Source: Paenibacillus oralis
GTDB taxonomy: Bacteria; Bacillota; Bacilli; Paenibacillales; Paenibacillaceae
NCBI RefSeq assembly: GCF_003863965.1
Contig: NZ_RRCN01000001.1
Location: 5,587,054 to 5,651,053, forward strand
DNA length: 64,000 nucleotides
Direction of reading: 5' to 3'
Shown: positions 17,026-25,037 of the stretch, in pieces
Layout: every line of letters starts with the position of its first letter
Numbering within the stretch: position 1 is the stretch's first letter
Position numbers and translations under genes: made by a program
Notes under the pieces: generated by a model
What the model was told of the DNA's origin: nothing
Seen by the model: only the letters and a program-made list of their open reading frames with translations
The model's database searches: none

Positions 17026-17716
17026 ACTGATCTCGCTGGAACTCCGTAAGTACCGGTTCGCCCGTCATATCGGCTATGCCGCCATGGCCGACCTGGCGAT
17101 CCTTCTGTTTCTGACCATGATAGGCATTACCGATTATGGAGCCGAGGATTACGCTTATTCCACTTACCCGGAATCGTTCATGCTGATCGATACCTTCGTC
17201 AGGGCAACCTTCATGATATTCGCCGGAGCGCTGCTCTCAACAATGATTACCTTGGAATACAGAAACAAAACGCTCGGCGTACTCTTTACGTATCCGATCA
17301 AACGCCGCAAGCTGATCGCTGCCAAATTGGTCATCATCTTCTTTTTTACGTTCGGAATGATCCTGTTCACCGACGTGCTGATGGGTTCCGTTTTGGTGGC
17401 CGTGGATCACTTCTATCCCTTTATTGCGGATTCACTAACGATGGAACAGGTACAAGTGCTGCTGCTCGAGTACACCATCAGTTCGCTGTCGGCTGCCGCG
17501 ATGGCCCTGATTCCTTTGTTATTCGGCATGCGCAAGCATTCGGTTACAGCCACCATGGTCTCCTCCATTCTGCTAGTGCTCATCGTATGCTCCGGCTTTA
17601 ACGGACCATTGGTATCCATTAACTCCATCGTCGCGGTCCACCTGGCGCTTGGAGCCGCCGGCTTGGGGATTGCTGGGGCTTCGATGCTTCGTCTGGAGAC
17701 GAAGGACGTGAACTAG
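17009..17716 (+). CDS. ABC-2 type transporter permease
   Basis: A 235-residue membrane protein with about six hydrophobic segments: one near the N-terminus, a pair around residues 60-110, and three in the C-terminal half. The pattern, an N-terminal LISLELRKYRF and a TYPIKRRKLIAAKL loop, is that of ABC-2 permeases linked to antibiotic or lipid export. The start could be ATG 17009, which is very close to the GGGGG site, or TTG 17018, which is better spaced. It overlaps the ATPase gene and ends the operon. Confidence 0.85.
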   Translation: MAALLKLISLELRKYRFARHIGYAAMADLAILLFLTMIGITDYGAEDYAYSTYPESFMLIDTFVRATFMIFAGALLSTMITLEYRNKTLGVLFTYPIKRRKLIAAKLVIIFFFTFGMILFTDVLMGSVLVAVDHFYPFIADSLTMEQVQVLLLEYTISSLSAAAMALIPLLFGMRKHSVTATMVSSILLVLIVCSGFNGPLVSINSIVAVHLALGAAGLGIAGASMLRLETKDVN

Positions 17717-17789
17717 GGCGGCGCGGGAAAACTTGTGAATGAGGTTCTTGGAAAGAAAGCTTCAAAAGAAACAACTGACTAAATAATTT

Positions 17790-17824
17790 GTCGCACTCTC
17801 CCGAAAGGGAGGGGGCGATTTTGT
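17790..17824 (+). terminator. Terminator of the two-component/ABC operon
   Basis: TCGCACTCTCCC pairs with GGGAGGGGGCGA around a GAAA loop (17791-17819), followed by TTTTGTCGTTT. Confidence 0.85.
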
Positions 17825-17913
17825 CGTTTATAGGAATTTATTGAGGATTGATTTAAGTTGTTCAAAAAATGATCAATAATTGCCCCAATTATATACAAAA
17901 ACACTTAGAATAA

Positions 17914-17942
17914 TTGACTAATGGTAAATAATTCCGTATCCT
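17914..17942 (+). promoter_or_regulatory. Promoter of the receptor/propeptide cassette
   Basis: TTGACT at 17914-17919 and TATCCT at 17937-17942 are separated by 17 bases. A dyad overlaps the downstream part: TAATTCC (from 17928) and GGAATTA (from 17951) lie either side of the -10 region and could be an operator. Confidence 0.5.
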
Positions 17943-17958
17943 TATGATAAGGAATTAA

Positions 17959-18822
17959 ATGGGATTGGAGGGAATTTTATTGAATCAACTACGCCTGGAC
18001 GATTTGAAAATTGATTCCTTAGTTGATCTGCTAAAGGCTACATATACCCTTGAAGATTGGGACAAAATGATCGAAATAGCTGACAAGCTTCACTTGACCG
18101 CCCTAGAGCTTGAAGGCGAAAGATCAACTAAAAGCAAGGCTTGTGAGAGACATCCGATTTACTACTTTGGCTACAGCAAGTTAATGAAAGGATTAGCTCT
18201 TCAAAATAAGGGACAATACAGCGAATCAAAGGCCCTTGTAGAAGAGTATAGTGATCTTTCTTGGCTAGATGACGGGAGCAAAAAAGCAAAAGAAGAAGTC
18301 GAGTTCTTTAAATTGTTCTCTAAAGCTAACATGCTCGCAGTCAATTTACTCTCAGGCAGATTAGAGTACCTTGACCCGTATATTCAATTTCTAAAGGATG
18401 CAAGAATCGAAGAGTTAATACCTGGGATACTCAACATCACCGATGCGGCAATAAAGCATGATTTTGACATTGGTGATGTGTTGACTTTATTTGAAGGCGA
18501 TATAAATAAAGCACTCGAATACTATAAGCAGAAGCGAACAGTGTACTTGATGAGAATATTCTTTAAATTGTCGCTGTATCACTTTGTTCGTCAGCAGTAT
18601 AGTGCTGCAATAGATAAAACATTACAAGGTTTGGAATTATCTAACACAATTAAAGATACATTCGCTTTTAAAAAGTTTTCTGCATTGTTCGAATCATTTA
18701 GAAAACATGCTAACGAAGTTCAACAGAAGCGGTACACTCTATTTATGAATAATACTCTTAAGGAGGAATTAAGTAATGAAAAAAGCATTTTTTTCAATGG
18801 CGATCGCATTGGGGTTAATTAG
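17959..18822 (+). CDS. TPR-type pheromone receptor without HTH (Rap/AimR-like)
   Basis: A 287-residue all-helical protein. Helix pairs with the residue rhythm of tetratricopeptide repeats run through it, for example DWDKMIEIADKL, YYFGYSKLMKGLALQNKGQYSESKALVEEY, FKLSLYHFVRQQYSAAIDKTLQGLEL. It resembles the peptide-binding part of RNPP receptors (Rap, PlcR, AimR), but no helix-turn-helix precedes it, and an operon terminator and a promoter lie upstream, so it is not simply truncated. A propeptide gene overlaps its 3' end, the normal layout of these systems. The start may be ATG 17959 or TTG 17980, the latter having GGAGGG 7 bases upstream. Assignment rests on fold rhythm and context. Confidence 0.65.
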   Translation: MGLEGILLNQLRLDDLKIDSLVDLLKATYTLEDWDKMIEIADKLHLTALELEGERSTKSKACERHPIYYFGYSKLMKGLALQNKGQYSESKALVEEYSDLSWLDDGSKKAKEEVEFFKLFSKANMLAVNLLSGRLEYLDPYIQFLKDARIEELIPGILNITDAAIKHDFDIGDVLTLFEGDINKALEYYKQKRTVYLMRIFFKLSLYHFVRQQYSAAIDKTLQGLELSNTIKDTFAFKKFSALFESFRKHANEVQQKRYTLFMNNTLKEELSNEKSIFFNGDRIGVN

Positions 18823-18892
18823 CGTGATTGTAGTACCCGTAGTACCAAGTACACCTGGCGTAATAACTGTAAATCATGGGGCGGATCATTAA
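18776..18892 (+). CDS. Exported signalling propeptide (Phr/AimP-like), 38 residues
   Basis: A 38-codon ORF starting at ATG 18776 behind a perfect AGGAGG (18761-18766) that lies inside the receptor gene; it overlaps the receptor by 47 bases in another frame. The peptide has two lysines, a hydrophobic core (AFFSMAIALGLISVIVV), and a short polar tail with PSTPGVITVNHGADH, the structure of Phr, NprX and AimP precursors whose C-terminal 5-10 residues become the pheromone. A terminator follows at once. Its partner should be the TPR receptor encoded just upstream. The mature sequence cannot be fixed from DNA alone; candidates lie in the last ten residues. Confidence 0.7.
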   Translation: MKKAFFSMAIALGLISVIVVPVVPSTPGVITVNHGADH

Positions 18893-18922
18893 GACGTTTG
18901 AATATCAGATGGAATTTTAGCT

Positions 18923-18964
18923 AAAAAATCACCCTCTAGGGCCAAATAGAGGGTGATTTTTTAT
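18923..18964 (+). terminator. Terminator of the receptor/propeptide cassette
   Basis: AAAAAATCACCCTCTA and TAGAGGGTGATTTTTT form a near-perfect hairpin with a T tract at 18923-18962. Confidence 0.9.
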
Positions 18965-18980
18965 ATATGAAAAGGTCGGA

Positions 18981-19063
18981 AAGCTTACATCGATTGGTCT
19001 CGTTGAACGAGATCCATCCAGCCTACCAGGTCGTGGGCGGCGATACCGCCGAACAAGGTTTGC
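18981..19063 (-). pseudogene. Duplicated 3' fragment of the secreted TIM-barrel-like gene
   Basis: These 83 bases match 11358-11440 with about four differences and the same orientation. They encode the C-terminus FGGIAAHDLVGWMDLVQRDQSM with its stop codon, but the similarity ends abruptly upstream and no start or signal peptide belongs to it. It is a gene remnant produced by duplication or rearrangement. Confidence 0.85.
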
Positions 19064-19610
19064 CATTCGTTATATCTCCCATTGCTCAGAAGAACTACCG
19101 CATTCTGGCAGTAATTACTGTTAATTTCAATAATGATTAATATTTTAAAATTTCTTAATGTATTCGTGGCCACAAGAGTCATTATGGACCAAAAGTGTAA
19201 ATACGAAAAGTACAGACTTTTTGGTTACATAGTAACTAAAGAGTAATATTTGAGACAAAATACATGCAAAATCACAAATGGAAAATATTGTGACTCGTAA
19301 ACAAAATCAAGCTAACTAAAGTTTTGTGCGTGTCTAATATTATTATATTTGAACTGAGTTAAACGAGAAGAAGTGGTTAGTTTATTTGATGTCACAAGAC
19401 CCAAATATCATAATTTGGGATTGGCTAGTTATCTTGTAAACAGGTTAACTTTTGTTAAGCTAACGGGCAGATTACATTGACGTTAACTGATACATTTTGG
19501 ATTCCGAAACCGTCTTTATATTAAAGCAACGAAAGGAGGGGGGCTAAGGCTAGCGTGGAGGATTAGATTGGGACGAACAAAAATGGAAATTTTTTAAAAG
19601 GAGAATGGAG
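19064..19610. other. AT-rich gene-free stretch
   Basis: I see no ORF with a ribosome-binding site. The stretch lies between the duplicated gene end and the esterase gene and is much more AT-rich than the flanking regions. Confidence 0.5.
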
Positions 19611-21110
19611 ATGAGGTTGTTTGAACTGTTGCTCTTATTGTCAAGCATCGGCTTGTTTGCATTAACCGTTCTATTAAAAAAAGGACGGCGTAAAATTCCA
19701 GTATCCGTTGCAAGCGGGTTCGCCACACTTTTACTGGTCATTCATTGGACGGTGGAAGGATACAGAGTTCAGCTATTTTTCCCATATTGCATCACGATCA
19801 TATTTTTAGCCATTTCAGGTTATAGCTATTTTAAAAAAAACGGTCCCCAAAAAATCCCACGATTCATATTGGGTTCAGCTTATACCGCTATAGCAATAAT
19901 GCTGGTCGTAACAGCGGGTCTCATGTATGCTTTTCCTGTATTTAAACTACCTGAACCGACAGGCGAATTTAAGGTTGGAACGCAAACTTTTCATTTCGTG
20001 GATACAAACAGGGAAGAGATTTTCGACGAAGCCCGAGATAGCAAGAGGGAATTGATGGTTCAGGTATGGTATCCGGCTCAAGCCGGCACCGGCAAGTACG
20101 CTCCCTTTGTTCCCGATCTCCAGATTTTACGTTATATGGCTGCGGACTATGGCCTTCCCGGGTTTACTTTTCAACACCTGAAGTACGTATCCAGTCATGC
20201 TTATTCGGGGGCCGAAGTCTCTTCGGCGCAGACTTCATACCCGCTGATCCTTGCGAATCCCGGCAACGGCTCTTCCAGGTTCCTCCACACGTCGCAAGCC
20301 GAAAATCTCGCGAGTCACGGATATATCGTGGCCGTGATCGACCACACCTACAATACATTTGCAACTGAGTTTCCGGACGGACGAATCACGACCAGCACAA
20401 CCAACGACTTATTCTCGCCGGGCCAAGATTACCGGACGAGTAGAGAAAATCGCGACAAGTTGGGAGAAGTTCTAACCGGCGATGTGGCGTTTGCGCTGGA
20501 CCAATTCGAGCTCATCCAATCGGGGCAGATTCCAAGCCATCTAAAAGGGAGGATTGATCTTCGTCATGTCGGGGTGTTCGGCCATTCCATCGGTGGAGCG
20601 ACGGCCTATGACGCTTCTTACGATCCGCGAATCGCGGTTGGAATCGACCTTGATGGAGGGCTTTATCGGCTGCGTGACAGAGAGGGTCTGCGAAAGCCGT
20701 TTTTGTTCATCAACTCGGAAAGCTATTTCGAAAAATTAAAAATGGTGATGGATAACCGGGTATACACGGATGCAGAGCTTAACCGTATGGGCTCAACAAG
20801 AGAGTGGGAGGATCAAGTAACGGAAGATAAAAAGTTGGAGCTTGAACGGATGCGCGAAACGGTCGATGAAGGGGGGGAAGTCCTCTATATTGAAAATACG
20901 GAGCATTTGAATTTTGCCGATGTACAGTTCATTTCTCCGGTTTTCAACATGCTGGGTATTACAGGAACGATTGCGCCCGAAAGAGCGAACTCCGTTATCA
21001 ATGCCTATATGCTGGATTTCTTTGATATGTATTTGAAAAATCAGGGCGGTATCTTAATGAAAGGACCGGATAGCCGCTTTCCGGAAGTGAAGTTCGTAAC
21101 CTCGCTATGA
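19611..21110 (+). CDS. Membrane-anchored alpha/beta hydrolase (PAF-acetylhydrolase-like)
   Basis: A 499-residue protein. The first ~115 residues contain four hydrophobic segments; the rest is an extracellular or cytoplasmic alpha/beta hydrolase of the platelet-activating-factor acetylhydrolase group. The nucleophile elbow is GVFGHSIGGATA (serine near residue 325), preceded by an oxyanion region LILANPGNGSSRF and an early ELMVQVWYPA strand, and followed by a histidine candidate in ENTEHLNFADV. ATG 19611 has AAGGAG 7 bases upstream; ATG 19605 is too close. It stands alone, and the natural ester substrate is unknown. Confidence 0.85.
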   Translation: MRLFELLLLLSSIGLFALTVLLKKGRRKIPVSVASGFATLLLVIHWTVEGYRVQLFFPYCITIIFLAISGYSYFKKNGPQKIPRFILGSAYTAIAIMLVVTAGLMYAFPVFKLPEPTGEFKVGTQTFHFVDTNREEIFDEARDSKRELMVQVWYPAQAGTGKYAPFVPDLQILRYMAADYGLPGFTFQHLKYVSSHAYSGAEVSSAQTSYPLILANPGNGSSRFLHTSQAENLASHGYIVAVIDHTYNTFATEFPDGRITTSTTNDLFSPGQDYRTSRENRDKLGEVLTGDVAFALDQFELIQSGQIPSHLKGRIDLRHVGVFGHSIGGATAYDASYDPRIAVGIDLDGGLYRLRDREGLRKPFLFINSESYFEKLKMVMDNRVYTDAELNRMGSTREWEDQVTEDKKLELERMRETVDEGGEVLYIENTEHLNFADVQFISPVFNMLGITGTIAPERANSVINAYMLDFFDMYLKNQGGILMKGPDSRFPEVKFVTSL

Positions 21111-21218
21111 CGAGATTAGGAGTTGTTGTCTTCGTTGATTTTGGGATGTTGTGTCGCGGGACAAGAACACTGTTCCATTCAAAGTCGCTCTGTTTTAGTG
21201 GCTTTTTTGTTTTAAAGA

Positions 21219-21255
21219 ACCAAGTTCTTGTCCTAACCGAGGATAAGAACTTGGT
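21219..21255 (+). terminator. Long perfect hairpin between convergent genes
   Basis: ACCAAGTTCTTGTCCT (21219-21234) pairs with AGGATAAGAACTTGGT (21240-21255). There is no T tract on either strand. A weaker hairpin with TTTTTTGTTTTA lies just before it (21181-21214) and may be the true terminator of the hydrolase gene. Confidence 0.5.
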
Positions 21256-21335
21256 GTCATTTCCGATTAGATTATTATCTAAAAAGTTGCGTGGTGGAAA
21301 TCATATCGTGTGACAAACATTTTTCCGCCGAAAAA

Positions 21336-22133
21336 TCAAATGTTTTGACCACCGGAGATCTCGATTCTCTGTGCATTAACCCAGCGGTTATCGGGATCGA
21401 GTAGACTGGCAACTGCGGGACCAATGTCGTCAGGCACGCCGACACGACCAAGGGTAACCATCGCAGCAAATGCATCATTGTAAGCTGGCGTGTCACGCAC
21501 AGCGCCGCCTAAAAAATCAGTTTCAATCGCACCAGGCGCAACGGTATTAACGGTGATACCGCGGTGGCCCAGCTCTTTTGCCATATAGATGGTTAGAATT
21601 TCTACTGCACCTTTAGCTGCAGAGTAAGCTGAGAAGCCTGGATATGAGACACGAGTGAGGCCTGATGAGAAGTTAACAATACGACCACCATCTGCAAGAA
21701 GCGGCAATAGGGCTTGAGTCAAGAAAAATACGCCTTTCACATGCACATTGAACAGGCTATCGAATTGAGCCTCTGTTGTTTCGGTGAAGCTGATCATTTC
21801 TCCATGACCCGCATTATTCACCAGATGATTGAAAGTGGCACTCCCCCAATTAGATTGTAAAATAGAACCAACGGTTTCAGCAAAGTTAGCGAAGCTGGAT
21901 GTATTTTCTATATCGAGTTGTAGAGCGACCGCTTTACGCCCCAGAGCTTCAATCTCAGCAACGACTGATTTTGCCTCTTCTGCTTGGCTACGATAGGTCA
22001 AAATGACATCACCACCATGACGTGCAATGCTAATGGCAGTATTACGACCAAGTCCCCGACTGCCGCCAGTGACCATTGAAATAGTGGTCTGTGTAGCTTC
22101 ATGTGCTAAAAGTTTATTTTCCAACGTATACAT
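21336..22133 (-). CDS. Short-chain dehydrogenase/reductase (SDR)
   Basis: A 265-residue NAD(P)-dependent oxidoreductase. The cofactor glycine motif VTGGSRGLGR lies near residue 20, NNAG near 105, the catalytic serine in IVNFSSG and the YSAAK Tyr-Lys pair near 170, with PGAIETDF after it. GAGAGGA immediately precedes ATG 22133, so TTG 22124 could be the real start. The divergent MerR-family gene and a promoter with a 19-base spacer upstream suggest induction by the metabolite sensed by that regulator. Substrate unknown. Confidence 0.9.
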   Translation of the reverse strand: MYTLENKLLAHEATQTTISMVTGGSRGLGRNTAISIARHGGDVILTYRSQAEEAKSVVAEIEALGRKAVALQLDIENTSSFANFAETVGSILQSNWGSATFNHLVNNAGHGEMISFTETTEAQFDSLFNVHVKGVFFLTQALLPLLADGGRIVNFSSGLTRVSYPGFSAYSAAKGAVEILTIYMAKELGHRGITVNTVAPGAIETDFLGGAVRDTPAYNDAFAAMVTLGRVGVPDDIGPAVASLLDPDNRWVNAQRIEISGGQNI

Positions 22134-22166
22134 TCCTCTCAAAAATCGTTTTTTAATTACCTTGCT

Positions 22167-22197
22167 ATCATAGTTTATAAAGTTCACTTCAAGTCAA
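22167..22197 (-). promoter_or_regulatory. MerR-type promoter of the SDR gene (19-base spacer)
   Basis: On the minus strand TTGACT (22192-22197) and TATGAT (22167-22172) are separated by 19 bases, the overlong spacing typical of promoters twisted open by MerR proteins. The spacer holds TTGAAGT and ACTTTATAA half-sites. The MerR-family gene is divergent, 158 bases away. Confidence 0.7.
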
Positions 22198-22354
22198 AGG
22201 TTTTTTTTGAAAAATAAAAACAGTATAATAGAATAGGGAAAACCCTGATTTAATAATAGATTTTTTCTTTTATAGCATGAAATCAGAGAATCCAATTTAT
22301 AAAGTTGAAGAAATTATTTAAAGTACACTTTAAGAGGAGGCTTACAAGGTTATA

Positions 22355-22738
22355 ATGCTGACTATAAAAGAAGTTACTGAAATAACGGAAATAGCCGCAC
22401 ACACCCTTCGATATTATGAAAAAGAGGGCTTGCTTCCACATGTTAAAAGGAACGATAATGGAAAGCGTCTATACGATGAAGAAGATTTAAGTTGGATACA
22501 CTTTGTTACAGCACTTCGGGCAACAGGAATGCCTATTGCACAAATTCAGAAATACGTTTACTTATACAAAGAAGGGGACTCAACAATTTCAGAACGAAAA
22601 TTGATGATGCTCAATCATAAAAAAGAAATAGAGCGAAGCATAAGGGATCTCTATTTTAACTTGGATAAAATAAATTATAAGCTTGCTCTATATGATGTTT
22701 TAGAATCTCAGATTGAACGAACTAGTATTAAAATATAG
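22355..22738 (+). CDS. MerR-family transcriptional regulator (AdhR-like)
   Basis: A 127-residue regulator. The N-terminal winged helix reads LTIKEVTEITEIAAHTLRYYEKEGLL (residues ~2-27) with the RYYE signature, then the wing NGKRLYDEEDL and a dimerisation coiled coil from about residue 80. There is no cysteine-rich metal loop, which favours the AdhR-like group responding to aldehydes or other small molecules. AGAGGAGG lies 14 bases and AAGG 5 bases before ATG 22355. It is divergent from the SDR gene whose promoter has a MerR-type spacer, so that gene is its likely target. Confidence 0.88.
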   Translation: MLTIKEVTEITEIAAHTLRYYEKEGLLPHVKRNDNGKRLYDEEDLSWIHFVTALRATGMPIAQIQKYVYLYKEGDSTISERKLMMLNHKKEIERSIRDLYFNLDKINYKLALYDVLESQIERTSIKI

Positions 22739-22780
22739 GATAGACCCAGACAAAAACCTCTTAATAGAAGAACATTTCAA

Positions 22781-23458
22781 TTAGGTAATCGTAGCCGGAT
22801 CAAAACCGTGAGGGAATATTTCTTCAAAATGGTCCTTTCTCTCATATAAATTAAACCAAGTGTCTGCAATAGCATCCGGGTCTCCTGCTGTACCTGGTTG
22901 TATCATGGCTCCGATCGAAAGATGTCCGATAAATACGCCTTTTTCCTTCAATTCATTGTGCAGGTTTGCAGCATAATTACGAATGCCCGCCCCAACAATT
23001 CCCGCATTCCCAGCATAAGGGATAGGAAACATGGCAGATACACCCGTTGTAAACAGAATTGCACCAGAATCGTTATTTATCATATCCGGTAGCACCTCAT
23101 TGACGGAAAGAACGGCAGGCAGCAAGTAGCTGTTCATTAATTCTGACACACTTTGTGGCGTAGTTCCTAGCACGTTTGTGAAATTATCCCCTTTGGCATA
23201 GGGACTAAATTCCAGCACATCAATCGAACCAAACTCCTTTTTTGCTGATTGAATGGCTTGTTTTAATGCAGCTAAGTCCGTGATATCCGCAACAAAAGAC
23301 TGCGTTTGAATATTTAATTTCCGAAGTTCAGACTCGATTATTGCTAATTTCTCAGGGTTACGTGCAATGGCTGCTACCCTAAATCCATTCTCTCCGAATT
23401 TTTTGGCGAGAGACAAGCCTAATCCAGGACCTGCACCAACAATGGCAATAGTTTTCAT
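22781..23458 (-). CDS. SDR family NAD(P)-dependent oxidoreductase
   Basis: A 225-residue Rossmann-fold protein with IVGAGPGLGLSLA at the N-terminus, a variant of the SDR glycine motif, and VADITD acidic residues that position the adenine. The usual NNAG is replaced by EFSPYAKG and the YxxxK catalytic pair is not in the standard spacing (YAGNAG), so activity may differ from classical SDRs. The gene is divergent from a TetR-family regulator with a 24-base dyad between them. The stop is convergent with the preceding MerR gene. Confidence 0.82.
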   Translation of the reverse strand: MKTIAIVGAGPGLGLSLAKKFGENGFRVAAIARNPEKLAIIESELRKLNIQTQSFVADITDLAALKQAIQSAKKEFGSIDVLEFSPYAKGDNFTNVLGTTPQSVSELMNSYLLPAVLSVNEVLPDMINNDSGAILFTTGVSAMFPIPYAGNAGIVGAGIRNYAANLHNELKEKGVFIGHLSIGAMIQPGTAGDPDAIADTWFNLYERKDHFEEIFPHGFDPATIT

Positions 23459-23486
23459 TTTTCGTTTACTCCTTATCTCTGATATA

Positions 23487-23510
23487 TTAAAGTAACGTTT
23501 GTTGCTTTAA
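23487..23510. promoter_or_regulatory. Probable TetR-family operator
   Basis: TTAAAGTAAC (23487-23496) and GTTGCTTTAA (23501-23510) form a dyad around GTTT, in the intergenic region between the SDR gene and the divergent TetR-family gene. Position and symmetry suggest control of both genes. Confidence 0.6.
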
Positions 23511-23612
23511 TATAAACTATACTTCCATTGAAATAAGACAACAATCAACAATCACGTGTGAATGTTGCTATAACGACAAAAGTGATATATTGTCAGGAAA
23601 GAGGAGAGAAAA

Positions 23613-24185
23613 ATGGCATCAAAAGTAAGAAATTTACGTAACACACATACCAAACAGTCATTGATTAATGCTTTTTATAGCTTGGTTTCTAAAAAGGATT
23701 TTGAAAAAATCACAATAGCAGATATAACAAAGGAAGCACAAGTTAATCGGGCTACTTTTTATGCACACTTTAATGATAAATACGATCTAATAGAGTACCT
23801 TATGGGGGATTTCGCCTCGGTTTCTATCAATAATCGGACTTCAGGTATTGTGAAGTTTGATCAGGACAGTATAAATCAACTTGTTTTGGCGGTATTGGAT
23901 TTTTATCAACAACCGAACATTGAATGTCGCGGTAGCTATGGTGGCTTGATGTTACCTCAAATGAAAGAAAAAATACTAAACGAATTGAAGATTTTCTTGT
24001 CGAAAAGTTTGGAGCATATTTATACGGAAAACGAAAAGAATATGTTTGTGCCAATTTTTGCACAAATCATCCATGAAGGAGCCGTGCAATGGGCCAGCGG
24101 CAATATCACTATGAGTAAGGAGGAGGTCGCCAAAAAGATCGCACTATTTATAACAGGTAAATCTCATTTTTTTGAAGGACATTAA
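23613..24185 (+). CDS. TetR-family transcriptional regulator
   Basis: A 190-residue repressor. The N-terminal HTH is ITIADITKEAQVNRATFYAHFNDKYDLI (residues ~35-62), typical of TetR proteins, followed by an all-helical ligand domain with a TetR_C-like ending. GAAAGAGGAG precedes ATG 23613. It is divergent from the SDR gene and shares its regulatory region, so it probably represses that gene and itself. The two palindromes in front of the next oxidoreductase are of a different sequence and may belong to another regulator. Confidence 0.9.
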   Translation: MASKVRNLRNTHTKQSLINAFYSLVSKKDFEKITIADITKEAQVNRATFYAHFNDKYDLIEYLMGDFASVSINNRTSGIVKFDQDSINQLVLAVLDFYQQPNIECRGSYGGLMLPQMKEKILNELKIFLSKSLEHIYTENEKNMFVPIFAQIIHEGAVQWASGNITMSKEEVAKKIALFITGKSHFFEGH

Positions 24186-24209
24186 GCACATTTCGCTAAT
24201 AGATAAGCA

Positions 24210-24244
24210 AAGGATGGAGCTGTGAGAAGGACAGTTCCATCCTT
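24210..24244 (+). terminator. Hairpin after the TetR gene
   Basis: AAGGATGGAGCTGT (24210-24223) pairs with ACAGTTCCATCCTT (24231-24244); the tail AAGTTCCCATTTCATTTG has only a weak T tract. Confidence 0.55.
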
Positions 24245-24350
24245 AAGTTCCCATTTCATTTGTAGATACAAGGAATAAAAAATAAGAACAGCTATGTATG
24301 AAATATGAGTTGCATTATAAGAAAAGATAACATACAATATTAACATATTA

Positions 24351-24430
24351 GTGATTGATCAATCACAAAATCTCAAACCAGAGTAGGCAGAGACCACTCA
24401 ATTTTTCATTATTAGTGATTGATCAATCAA
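24351..24430. promoter_or_regulatory. Two TGATTGATCAATCA palindromes (probable tandem operators)
   Basis: GTGATTGATCAATCAC at 24351-24366 is a perfect 16-base palindrome, and GTGATTGATCAATCAA at 24415-24430 repeats 15 of its 16 bases, 64 bases further on. They lie 41 and 105 bases before the start of the flavodoxin-like oxidoreductase. The form is that of TetR-family operators. Confidence 0.7.
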
Positions 24431-24470
24431 TAAACATTACAATGCTTGCAAAATGAAAGGAGACATTCCT

Positions 24471-25037
24471 ATGAAACATTTGATTGTGTATGCCCATCCG
24501 AGAAAAGAGAGTTTTAACCATGCCATTTTAGAAACTACAGTCCAAACCCTTCGCCAAAAAGGACACGAGGTCATCGTACGCGATTTATACGCGATGGAGT
24601 TTCAACCTGTCATCAGTAGCAGTGAAATTTTGGGTGGAGTTGGCGAAGACATTGAACAGGAGCAAGAATATTTAAAATGGGCGGACGTCATCACTTTCAT
24701 TTATCCGATATGGTGGACCGGACTGCCTGCAATCGTCAAAGGTTATATTGAGCGGGTCTTTACTTACGGATTTGCCTATCGTTACGTGAATGGGGAGCAG
24801 AAAGGATTGCTGAAAGGCAAAAAAGCCATAATCATCAACACGCAAGGAAAATCGCATGCCCAGTATGCTGCCAGCGGCATGGATAAGGCGCTACTACTGA
24901 CTTCCGATCAAGGGATATTTGAATATTGCGGCATAGAAGTGTTGCATCATGAATTTTTCGAGTCCGTACCGGGTTCCGACGAAGCGACGCGAACGGCTTG
25001 GTTGAGACAGATCGAAGAGATGGCAGGCAAAGTGTAA
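24471..25037 (+). CDS. NAD(P)H oxidoreductase, flavodoxin-like fold (KefF/MdaB/NQO type)
   Basis: A 188-residue FMN- or FAD-dependent quinone reductase-like enzyme. The first strand and nucleotide loop are HLIVYAHPRKESFNHAI; the family motif FIYPIWWTGLPAIVKGYIERVF (residues ~77-98) is intact, as is a third loop around NTQGKSHAQY. Enzymes of this group reduce quinones or electrophiles and often respond to thiol stress. AAAGGAG is 8 bases before ATG 24471. Two palindromic operators lie in the upstream region. It forms a single-gene unit. Confidence 0.9.
   Translation: MKHLIVYAHPRKESFNHAILETTVQTLRQKGHEVIVRDLYAMEFQPVISSSEILGGVGEDIEQEQEYLKWADVITFIYPIWWTGLPAIVKGYIERVFTYGFAYRYVNGEQKGLLKGKKAIIINTQGKSHAQYAASGMDKALLLTSDQGIFEYCGIEVLHHEFFESVPGSDEATRTAWLRQIEEMAGKV

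Noticed and set aside
11358..19063. Integrative element with attachment sites formed by the 83-base repeats
   Set aside because: No integrase or transposase lies between the repeats and the left copy is part of an apparently normal gene; duplication by homology is simpler.
18985..19182. 65-codon frame ending in the TIM-barrel protein C-terminus
   Set aside because: Only the last ~22 codons match the real gene; the rest is unrelated AT-rich sequence, so it is a duplicated fragment.
21111..21313. 68-codon frame after the membrane-anchored hydrolase
   Set aside because: It spans two terminator-like hairpins and has no ribosome-binding site.
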